The translations under genes and the position numbers were made by a program. From CAZPHU01 sp964419255 (GTDB lineage Bacteria; Fibrobacterota; Chitinivibrionia; Chitinivibrionales; CAYFVL01), in NCBI GenBank assembly GCA_964419255.1, contig CAYQOU010000054.1, forward strand, positions 1 to 29,557: DNA of 29,557 bases, written 5' to 3'. The notes beneath the pieces are model-generated. The model was not told where the DNA came from. It saw nothing but the letters and a program-made list of their open reading frames with translations, and did not search any database. The first letter of the stretch is position 1; the number at the start of each line of letters is the position of its first letter. Of the stretch, positions 23,818-29,557 are shown piece after piece.

Positions 23818-25167
23818 ATGTCGCATAAGCCAATAATGTCCGTCTCCGGTATACGCGGAATCGTGGGGCAGAGCCTGAGTCCCCAGTTCTGTGCATCGAT
23901 CGCCTACATCCAGTCGCATTATCTTGGGAAAGGAAAGATCATCGTCGGCAGAGACACCCGTTCTACGGGTCCGGAGATTGCCCAGGCAATATTCGCCGGC
24001 ATACGGGCTGCCGGAGCCACGCCGGTGGATATCGGCATCGCTCCTACTCCCACCACCTGCTTTGCCGTCAACCATTTCGACGCTGATGGCGGGGTGATTA
24101 TCACCGCCAGCCATAATCCTAATCCTTATAATGGATACAAGATGGTACACTCAAGCGGTCGCCTGTTTAGTGGCGCGGAATGTGATGAAGTCTATGCAAG
24201 GTTTCATAAAGGGGATTACCCGTCATGGGATGAGATGAAAAGGTTCATGGAATATGCGCCGCAGAAAGAAGACGCGGTTGAGCCGCATATCGATGCAATC
24301 TGTGAAGCGGTAGATACCCGGCTTATTGCTCGAAAAAAAATACGGATAGCCGTCGACTCCATAAATGGTGCCGCCGGGGTTATCTTTCCCACCTTGCTGG
24401 ATCGACTGGGAGTAGCCTGGGACGGGGTATATAACCGTTTGAACGGGGACTTTGTTCACAATCCCGAGCCCCGTCCGGAGCATCTACAGGATCTGTCCCA
24501 CCTTCTGAAATCTTCCGATGATTACTGGGCGGGATTTGCCTTTGATCCCGATGCCGATCGCCTCGCGCCCATGGGCGAAAATGGTCAAGCAATCAGCGAA
24601 GAGATGACACTGGCGCTTGCACTGGAGAGTGTGCTTGATGAGCACCCTTCCGACATCGCCACGAATCTGAGCACCTCCATGGTGATAGATGATGTTGCCG
24701 CAAAATATGGGGTGGAGGTATATCGCTCAAAGATCGGTGAAGCCAATGTCGTCGGGGCGATGCAGGAGCACGGATGCAGCATTGGGGGTGAAGGAAACGG
24801 TGGGGTAATCTACCCGCGTGTGTCCACGGTACGTGACGGGCTCACCGCCATGGCGCTGATTATCGAGTTCATGGCAAAACGGGATCAGAAAATATCCGCC
24901 CTTGCTTCCCGGTGGCCGGTCTATCCCGGGGTCAAGGAGAAGATCGAGCTTGGCGATCTCAATCCCTCAGAGGTGGTAAAAAGATTGGAGCAGCAGTTCG
25001 CGGATGAAAAAACCGACACGCAGGACGGCCTGAAAATCATCCGCGATTATGGATGGGTTCATCTTCGCCCCTCCAACACCGAACCGATCATGCGATGTTA
25101 TGCGGAAGCCAAATCGGAAACGCAGGCCCGTGAGCTTGCAGATATGGTGCTGAATAAAATCAAATAG
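23818..25167 (+). CDS. glmM: Phosphoglucosamine mutase-type phosphohexomutase
   Basis: This alpha-D-phosphohexomutase probably interconverts GlcN-6-P and GlcN-1-P, feeding UDP-GlcNAc to MurG and the MurC-F route. The 449-aa protein has the phosphoserine loop TASHNP (S98), metal loop FDPDADR (D243, D245, D247), sugar-binding loop GEGNGG (324-329) and phosphate-binding RPSNTEP (417-423). The GEGNGG loop is typical of the archaeal-like GlmM group (also found in some bacteria), not E. coli GlmM (GEQSGH). Phosphomannomutase or phosphoglucomutase activity therefore cannot be excluded. ATG 23818 follows AAAGGA by 7 nt. It is divergent from the coiled-coil gene. Confidence 0.88.
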   Translation: MSHKPIMSVSGIRGIVGQSLSPQFCASIAYIQSHYLGKGKIIVGRDTRSTGPEIAQAIFAGIRAAGATPVDIGIAPTPTTCFAVNHFDADGGVIITASHNPNPYNGYKMVHSSGRLFSGAECDEVYARFHKGDYPSWDEMKRFMEYAPQKEDAVEPHIDAICEAVDTRLIARKKIRIAVDSINGAAGVIFPTLLDRLGVAWDGVYNRLNGDFVHNPEPRPEHLQDLSHLLKSSDDYWAGFAFDPDADRLAPMGENGQAISEEMTLALALESVLDEHPSDIATNLSTSMVIDDVAAKYGVEVYRSKIGEANVVGAMQEHGCSIGGEGNGGVIYPRVSTVRDGLTAMALIIEFMAKRDQKISALASRWPVYPGVKEKIELGDLNPSEVVKRLEQQFADEKTDTQDGLKIIRDYGWVHLRPSNTEPIMRCYAEAKSETQARELADMVLNKIK

Positions 25168-25202
25168 CCCCCAAAAAAATCGAGGAATTAGAGGGCATGG
25201 CT

Positions 25203-25282
25203 GCTCGTGCGTGCGCCTGGTAATCGGCTCTTGAGCCTTTGGGCAACAAAGATCGAAAAGGAGACATATTATAGGCACGAGC
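25203..25282. repeat. Nested inverted repeats in the convergent glmM/acetyltransferase gap
   Basis: GCTCGTGC (25203-25210) and GCACGAGC (25275-25282) are perfect 8-bp arms enclosing the smaller palindrome GGCTC-TT-GAGCC (25226-25237). A further palindrome, CGGCTC-A-GAGCCG, lies at 25354-25366, immediately past the acetyltransferase stop on the minus strand. No clean U-tract follows any of them. The roughly 200-bp gap holds no supported gene. Together these may end transcription of the two convergent genes. Confidence 0.35.
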
Positions 25283-25367
25283 GGGAAGGGGCCTGTGGCG
25301 CTTAGGGTAACACCTGTTCTTTTACCGGCTTAAGCGTTTTTTCCTAAACGATTCGGCTCAGAGCCGC

Positions 25368-25865
25368 TCATTGCGGTTTTATTTTAGCGTACATATAGCA
25401 GTCGTAATACTGCTCCCCGATTCGCAACCGTTTTCTCAGAGTACCTTCCCCGCAGTATCCCGCTTTTTCCGCAACCCTTCGGCTCCCCTCGTTTGGGACG
25501 GCCATCGTCAGCTCCAATCTGACAATCCCGCACTTATTGAAGGCATGCCGCTCCAGTTGCAGCAAGGCTGCAGTGGCAATGCCTTTCCCCCAGAGATTCT
25601 TTTGCACAAAATACCCCGCCTCCGCAACATAGGGAAAGCCGGGATTGCGCCTGAAGCCTATTCCCCCGGCTACGGCATCCTCGTAGAGTATCGTAAAGTT
25701 GTATTCGGACTGCTCTTTTCGCTTGCGGCTATTCTGACGGAGAAAATCTTTTTCTTCCTCAATAGACCGGGGTTTTGCCGGAAAATAGGAAAATCCGGGA
25801 TCTGACAGAATCCTAAAGAAAGCTTCGGCATCGGTTATTCTCTGAGGACGAATGTGTACATTCAT
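25368..25865 (-). CDS. GNAT-family N-acetyltransferase (RimJ/RimL-like)
   Basis: The 165-aa protein transfers an acetyl group from acetyl-CoA to an amine of an unknown substrate. It begins with the typical IRPQRITDAEAFFRIL, has AGGIGFRRNPGFPYVAEAGYFV (core beta strands) and the acetyl-CoA pyrophosphate loop QKNLWGKGIATAAL (about 88-101). RLELTMAVPNEGSRRVAEKAGYCGEGTLRKRL, the conserved RimJ/RimL end, follows. ATG 25865 has AAGGA about 7 nt upstream. The HAD hydrolase gene ends 20 bp upstream, so the two form a small operon. Confidence 0.9.
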   Translation of the reverse strand: MNVHIRPQRITDAEAFFRILSDPGFSYFPAKPRSIEEEKDFLRQNSRKRKEQSEYNFTILYEDAVAGGIGFRRNPGFPYVAEAGYFVQKNLWGKGIATAALLQLERHAFNKCGIVRLELTMAVPNEGSRRVAEKAGYCGEGTLRKRLRIGEQYYDCYMYAKIKPQ

Positions 25866-25885
25866 GTGTTTTCCTTGATGAATAT

Positions 25886-26635
25886 CTAAGCTACATTTTG
25901 TCGAATCGGCAGAAGCTCCGCAATCGATTCAACCATCCGATGCGGCTGAATCGTGCAGTCATTCGGCAGCCCTGTTTTATGCGCATCATTCCAAACCGTA
26001 TACATCCCAAGCCTCTGTGGTACCGCAACTTCCCATTCCAGATTATCTCCCACAATCCAGCTCTGTTCCGGCGTGAGGCCCAGGGATGCGGCCGCATCGA
26101 AATAAACTCGAGGCTCGGGCTTTCCATATCCGAGTTCACCTTCGATGAATATTTTGTCGAAGAAGCGCTCCAGACCGAAACGCTCCACCTTCATGCGCTG
26201 CATCCGTTTGTCTCCGTTTGTCACTAGCACAATAGGTATACCCTGCTCCTTGAGGGTATGAAGCGTTTGTTCGGCACCGGGGAAAAAAGCCAGTTTTTTG
26301 CCATGCTCCTCGATATACTCATCGGCCATCTGCCGTGCGATCATGCCATTTTTGATGCTCAGGGAGGCAAAAGCTCCCAATACTACGCTGTGGCGGGCGG
26401 CAGTCATATCCAGACGCCCCGTTCGATGACGCAGGGGATCGGACCAATACCAGCGGCTGTATTTGGCTATGGCATCATACAGCTGCCTGCCGGTAAATGG
26501 CTGAAGTTTTTCCGCATACTTATCGCACACCTGTTTCCACACAGGCGTAGCCACAACGCCAAAAGTGATGATCGTATCATCCAAATCAAACAGAATTCCC
26601 CGGGGTTTCACTTTTTCCATCTTTCCTTTTTCCAT
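25886..26635 (-). CDS. HAD-superfamily hydrolase (YjjG/phosphoglycolate phosphatase-like)
   Basis: The 249-aa protein is probably a cytoplasmic phosphatase. HAD motif I is FDLDDTI with nucleophile D17 and general acid D19. A helical C1 cap follows (about 30-115, with WYWSDPLRHRTGR). Motif II is LVTNG, motif III the Lys in YGKPEPRVYFDAA, and motif IV GDNLEWEV. The GKPEP and GDN(L)E-type motifs are those of the YjjG/pyrophosphatase/phosphoglycolate phosphatase group. The substrate cannot be told. An ATG at 26620, with AAAGGAAAG before it, is an equally plausible start giving 244 aa. It is divergent from the antiporter gene and 20 bp before the acetyltransferase. Confidence 0.9.
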   Translation of the reverse strand: MEKGKMEKVKPRGILFDLDDTIITFGVVATPVWKQVCDKYAEKLQPFTGRQLYDAIAKYSRWYWSDPLRHRTGRLDMTAARHSVVLGAFASLSIKNGMIARQMADEYIEEHGKKLAFFPGAEQTLHTLKEQGIPIVLVTNGDKRMQRMKVERFGLERFFDKIFIEGELGYGKPEPRVYFDAAASLGLTPEQSWIVGDNLEWEVAVPQRLGMYTVWNDAHKTGLPNDCTIQPHRMVESIAELLPIRQNVA

Positions 26636-26762
26636 ATCTTAGCCCTATGCTGTGCAATTCTCTCCCGGCGATTCGCACAATCGGGATTAAATATAATCAT
26701 TCACACAGGATGTAGCCTATTTGAAGTATGCTTTCCCAAAACTGGAAGCGTTCTCTGATATA

Positions 26763-26791
26763 TTGCTACCCGGTGCGGTTTTTGTTATTAA
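26763..26791 (+). promoter_or_regulatory. Candidate promoter of the antiporter-EIIA gene
   Basis: TTGCTA (26763-26768), a 17-nt spacer and TATTAA (26786-26791) lie about 50 bp upstream of the ATG at 26840 in the divergent gap shared with the HAD gene. Each hexamer matches consensus at four of six positions. The rest of the roughly 200-bp gap shows no gene or strong repeat. Confidence 0.45.
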
Positions 26792-26839
26792 AAATTTGTA
26801 AAGAGAACATATGCACCTGATCAGGTTTGGAATACTGCA

Positions 26840-28561
26840 ATGCCGTCGGATGTCGCAAAGCATGTACTGAATGAAAGCCATATTCTGCTGTTTCTGATTC
26901 AGTTTTTCTTACTCATTAGCTCTGCCAAGCTTCTGGGACTGTTCTTTATCCGAATCAAACAGCCTACGGTAACTGCGGACATACTGGTTGGAGTGATTCT
27001 GGGTCCTACCATCCTCGGCCGGCTATTTCCCGGCGTGCAGGATGCGATCTTCCCATCCGATGCGTATCAGGTGATAATGCTTGATACGGTGGCATGGATC
27101 GGAATCTTTTTTCTGCTTCTGGTCACCGGACTGGAGGTGAATTTCTCAAGCATCTGGAAGCATAAGGGACGTGCACTGGGAATCGCCGTATCAGACATTA
27201 TTATTCCCATAATCCTCTCACTGGCGGTGTTGATTTTTCTGCCCGATCGATACTTCATCACACCAGAGAACCGTCTTCTATTCATCCTTTTTATCAGCAC
27301 AATCATGACCATATCGGCGATGCCGGTTTCGATCAGGGTGATGCAGGATCTGAAACTGCTGCGCACCGACCTGGGATATCTGACCATTTCCGCCCTCTCC
27401 ATCAATGATATCATCGGCTGGATTGTCTTTACGATCATTCTGGGTATTTTCACTCACGGAGATCCCGATCTGCAGTATGTGGCGGTGCTCATTGCGATGA
27501 CGCTGCTGTTTGTCGTGCTTGCTATCTGGATAGGTATAAGATGGATCGACAGGATCATTGTTGCCATAAAGAAGCACTCCTACGACACAGGCTACATTCT
27601 GGCGGTCGTCTCTTCGGTGGGCCTTCTGTTCGGGGCGATAACCCAAAGGATAGGCATTCACGCGCTGTTTGGTTTTTTTATCGCCGGACTGGTTTGCGGA
27701 GAATCGAAGAATCTGACAGAAAACACACGCTCCACAATCGGAGGAATGGTCAATGCGGTGTTTGTACCGGTTTTCTTTGCCAATATCGGTCTGAAAATCG
27801 ATATCCTGCAGAGCTTCGACTGGTTTTTGGTGATTCTTCTGACGGTCATGGGAATCGGGGTACGATTTATCGGTGCGTATGCAGGATGTATACTGGCGAA
27901 AATACCCCGTGCACAACACTGGCCGATTTCGGCTCTTCATACCCCCGGCGGAGAGATGCATATCGTTATTGCGACTCTTGCACTGGAGCTGCAGCTGATC
28001 AGCGAAAACATATTCGTGGCGATCATTGTGGCGGCAGTGCTTTCATCGATAACTCTGGGCCCCGCACTTTTTATCATTCTCAGAAGAGTGATTCCAGCCA
28101 CCACCGTACAGATTTCCCCCCATGCAGCCATGGAGCTGACATCAACCGAAAAATACGACGCGCTGCAGGAGCTGAGCATAAAAGCTGCGCATCTGCAGCA
28201 TCTGGACCCCCAGGAGGTGTACTCTGTGACATACGAAAGAGAGGACGGGATGAGTACCGCGCTTGAGCGGGGCATAGCCATTCCCCATGCCAGGATGGAA
28301 TCGGTCAGACGACCGGCTGTGATTCTGGGAAGATCTCTTCGGGGAATCGATTGGGATGCGACGGATGGTCTACCGGCAAAGCTTGTCTTTTTTATTCTCA
28401 CCCCCGCGGATCAGAGCGATAAGCAGCTGCAGATATACTCCCAGTTGGTAGGTTTTCTTTCTGTGGACAAGAACCGTCTGGCGCTGCTGGAGACTGAACA
28501 TATTGCCGAAGCTGTTGCGATACTCAACGATCGACTCCGGCTCAAGGCGATCACCGGATGA
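26840..28561 (+). CDS. CPA2-type cation/proton antiporter fused to a PTS EIIA-2 domain
   Basis: The 573-aa inner-membrane protein has an N-terminal Na+/H+ exchanger domain (about residues 10-410, 11-13 helices). It shows QPTVTADILVGVILGPTILG near the first helices, LLVTGLEVNF, the conserved GFFIAGLVCGES and PVFFANIGLKID, as in KefB/NapA-like CPA2 transporters. Instead of a TrkA-N domain the C-terminus (about 430-570) is a fructose-type EIIA domain, with phosphorylatable His483 in GIAIPHARM and DGLPAKLVFFILTPADQSDKQLQIYSQLVGFL. The His suggests control of transport by phosphorylation, an inference from the family. ATG 26840 has only a weak AGG-like site. Its stop overlaps the raw frame of the SDR gene, but the real SDR start is 78 bp on. 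Confidence 0.9.
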   Translation: MPSDVAKHVLNESHILLFLIQFFLLISSAKLLGLFFIRIKQPTVTADILVGVILGPTILGRLFPGVQDAIFPSDAYQVIMLDTVAWIGIFFLLLVTGLEVNFSSIWKHKGRALGIAVSDIIIPIILSLAVLIFLPDRYFITPENRLLFILFISTIMTISAMPVSIRVMQDLKLLRTDLGYLTISALSINDIIGWIVFTIILGIFTHGDPDLQYVAVLIAMTLLFVVLAIWIGIRWIDRIIVAIKKHSYDTGYILAVVSSVGLLFGAITQRIGIHALFGFFIAGLVCGESKNLTENTRSTIGGMVNAVFVPVFFANIGLKIDILQSFDWFLVILLTVMGIGVRFIGAYAGCILAKIPRAQHWPISALHTPGGEMHIVIATLALELQLISENIFVAIIVAAVLSSITLGPALFIILRRVIPATTVQISPHAAMELTSTEKYDALQELSIKAAHLQHLDPQEVYSVTYEREDGMSTALERGIAIPHARMESVRRPAVILGRSLRGIDWDATDGLPAKLVFFILTPADQSDKQLQIYSQLVGFLSVDKNRLALLETEHIAEAVAILNDRLRLKAITG

Positions 28562-28638
28562 TGGGGCGGAGCGCTAATCTCTTTGGAATGGTTTTTGTTA
28601 CATTTTTATTTCTGCACGACTGCAAAAAGGAGGTTGTT

Positions 28639-29400
28639 ATGGGCTTACGTATGGCGGGGAAAACCGCGCTTGTCACCGGAGGTGCTTCGGGGATCGGTGC
28701 ATCCACCGCATCTCTTCTTCTGCGTGAGGGAGCACAGGTTTGCATAACGGATGTTAACGATATTGGTGATCAAGAGCTTTTGCATATGGTTTCGGAGCGG
28801 CCGGACCATTCTCTTTTCATCCGATCGGACGTGACCGATAGCTCACAGATGCAGAAGCTTGTGCATGAGACGATCGACGCATTTGGCACACTGGATTATG
28901 CGTTTAACAATGCGGGCATTGAAGGCAAACAGGTGCCCACGGCCGAGTATCCGGAAGACGACTGGGATCGGGTAATCTCCATAAATCTCAAAGGCGTCTG
29001 GCTGTGTATGCGTCATCAGATCGCATATATGGTGAAGAAAGGTTACGGGTCGATTGTAAACTGCTCATCTGTTGCGGGGCTAAGCGGCTTTGTCAACCTC
29101 TCTGCATACACGGCCAGTAAACATGCCATTATCGGATTGACGAAATCAGCAGCCCTGGAGTACGCAAAAAGCGGTATCCGCATAAACGCGGTCTGCCCGG
29201 GTGTCATTCGCACGGCAATGGTGGATCGGGTAATCGGCGACGATCCACAGCGTGAAAAAATGTATACGGACATGGAACCGATAGGACGAATGGGCGCACC
29301 GCGTGAAATCGCCGAAGCGGTACTGTGGCTTTTCTCGGATGATTCATCCTTTGTTACCGGCCACCCGCTGGTCGTTGATGGAGCAATGAGCGCCGCATGA
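28639..29400 (+). CDS. Short-chain dehydrogenase/reductase (classical SDR)
   Basis: The 253-aa protein is an NAD(P)-dependent oxidoreductase of unknown substrate. It has the cofactor loop TGGASGIG (13-20), D37 of ITDVN at the end of beta 2 (favours NAD over NADP), NNAG (90-93), and the catalytic S144, Y157 and K161 (YTASK). It ends PGVIRTAM...G-type FVTGHPLVVDGAMSAA. ATG 28639 has a strong AAAGGAGG 5 nt upstream. The frame is open from 28558, but that segment is a hydrophobic non-SDR stretch without a start signal. Close spacing to the antiporter gene suggests one transcript. Confidence 0.93.
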   Translation: MGLRMAGKTALVTGGASGIGASTASLLLREGAQVCITDVNDIGDQELLHMVSERPDHSLFIRSDVTDSSQMQKLVHETIDAFGTLDYAFNNAGIEGKQVPTAEYPEDDWDRVISINLKGVWLCMRHQIAYMVKKGYGSIVNCSSVAGLSGFVNLSAYTASKHAIIGLTKSAALEYAKSGIRINAVCPGVIRTAMVDRVIGDDPQREKMYTDMEPIGRMGAPREIAEAVLWLFSDDSSFVTGHPLVVDGAMSAA

Positions 29401-29442
29401 GAGCGCACATACCGGGATAGTGGCGACAGAATCGACGGAATT

Positions 29443-29472
29443 GAGCACAGATAGTAAAGCTTTTCTGTGCTC
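29443..29472. terminator. Hairpin between convergent genes
   Basis: GAGCACAGA (29443-29451) and TCTGTGCTC (29464-29472) form a perfect 9-bp stem with a 12-nt loop that includes the palindrome AAAGCTTT. It lies 42 bp past the SDR stop and 30 bp past the stop of the minus-strand partial gene, so it could serve both. There is no U-tract on either side. Confidence 0.45.
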
Positions 29473-29502
29473 ATTCAGCTCATATTCGGATAGTACCGTC
29501 AA

Positions 29503-29557
29503 TTATACTTCGCCTTCTTTCTTCTCCCCCGTTGTTTCTTCGTTTTCAGAAGTGATG
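29503..29557 (-). CDS. C-terminal fragment of a minus-strand gene, acidic tail
   Basis: Reading in from the right edge, one frame gives ITSENEETTGEKKEGEV and then TAA (29503-29505). The Glu/Lys-rich ending looks like a real protein tail, and the hairpin at 29443-29472 fits as its terminator. Only 18 codons are visible, so the product is unknown, and chance cannot be excluded. Confidence 0.4.
   Translation of the reverse strand, partial: ITSENEETTGEKKEGEV

Noticed and set aside
23707..24150. Upstream part of the long minus-strand frame that contains the coiled-coil protein
   Set aside because: It runs antisense through the glmM start, is low-quality sequence, and the TTG at 23706 has a good AGGAG site and its own promoter.
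26811..26870. 19-codon leader-peptide-like frame before the antiporter gene
   Set aside because: Weak ribosome site, no attenuator-like hairpins or codon runs, and it overlaps the gene start out of frame.
27278..27961. 227-codon minus-strand frame
   Set aside because: Antisense shadow of the antiporter gene with biased, non-protein-like composition.
27541..28266. 241-codon plus-strand frame
   Set aside because: It is a frame-shifted shadow of the antiporter-EIIA gene, rich in Arg, His and Cys, with no domain.
28558..28638. 27-residue N-terminal extension of the SDR
   Set aside because: The extension is not SDR-like, lacks a start signal, and the internal ATG at 28639 has a near-perfect ribosome binding site.

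Overview
This window is a chromosomal, housekeeping region of a diderm-type (Gram-negative) bacterium of moderate GC content. It centres on an almost complete division and cell wall (dcw) cluster on the minus strand. MurE carries the DNPR motif of meso-diaminopimelate-adding enzymes. An FtsA/FtsZ/FtsQ divisome, a class B PBP with C-terminal PASTA repeats and a GlmM of the GEGNGG type are present. Together these would suit a member of the Fibrobacterota/Chitinispirillia or a neighbouring FCB lineage, but that placement is only a tentative inference. No phage, transposon, CRISPR or defence genes are visible.

Layout, left to right. (1) 1-420: a strong minus-strand promoter followed by a boxA-like leader runs off the left edge and looks like the start of an rRNA operon. 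Next to it is tRNA-Arg(CCT) with its own promoter. (2) 601-6979, all minus strand: smpB, an N-acetylmuramoyl-L-alanine amidase, murI, yebC, ruvC, ruvA, ruvB, a DUF2905 membrane protein and an acylphosphatase, several with stop/start overlaps. (3) 7137-7313: a 58-codon small gene followed by the hairpin that closes the dcw cluster. (4) 7390-22748, minus strand: mraZ, rsmH, ftsL, ftsI, a 70-codon small gene, murE, murF, murD, ftsW, murG, murC, ftsQ, ftsA, ftsZ. mraY, murB and ddl are missing from their usual places. Upstream of mraZ are a 17-bp-spaced promoter, a 10-bp-phased TGGG array (MraZ operator) and a 16-bp palindrome. (5) 23152-25167: a divergent pair, a bitopic coiled-coil protein (minus) and a GlmM-type phosphohexomutase (plus). 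(6) 25368-29557: a GNAT acetyltransferase and a HAD hydrolase (minus), a CPA2 cation/proton antiporter fused to a PTS EIIA domain, an SDR oxidoreductase (plus), and the acidic tail of a further minus-strand gene at the right edge.

How the genes work together. GlmM supplies GlcN-1-P for UDP-GlcNAc and MurI supplies D-Glu. MurC, MurD, MurE and MurF build the UDP-MurNAc-pentapeptide, and MurG makes lipid II. FtsW and FtsI polymerise and crosslink septal peptidoglycan under FtsZ, FtsA, FtsQ and FtsL, and the amidase can split septal wall. RuvABC processes Holliday junctions, and SmpB rescues stalled ribosomes. The least explained parts are the two small genes (58 and 70 codons), the ZipA/EzrA-topology coiled-coil protein beside the dcw promoter, and the antiporter-EIIA fusion.
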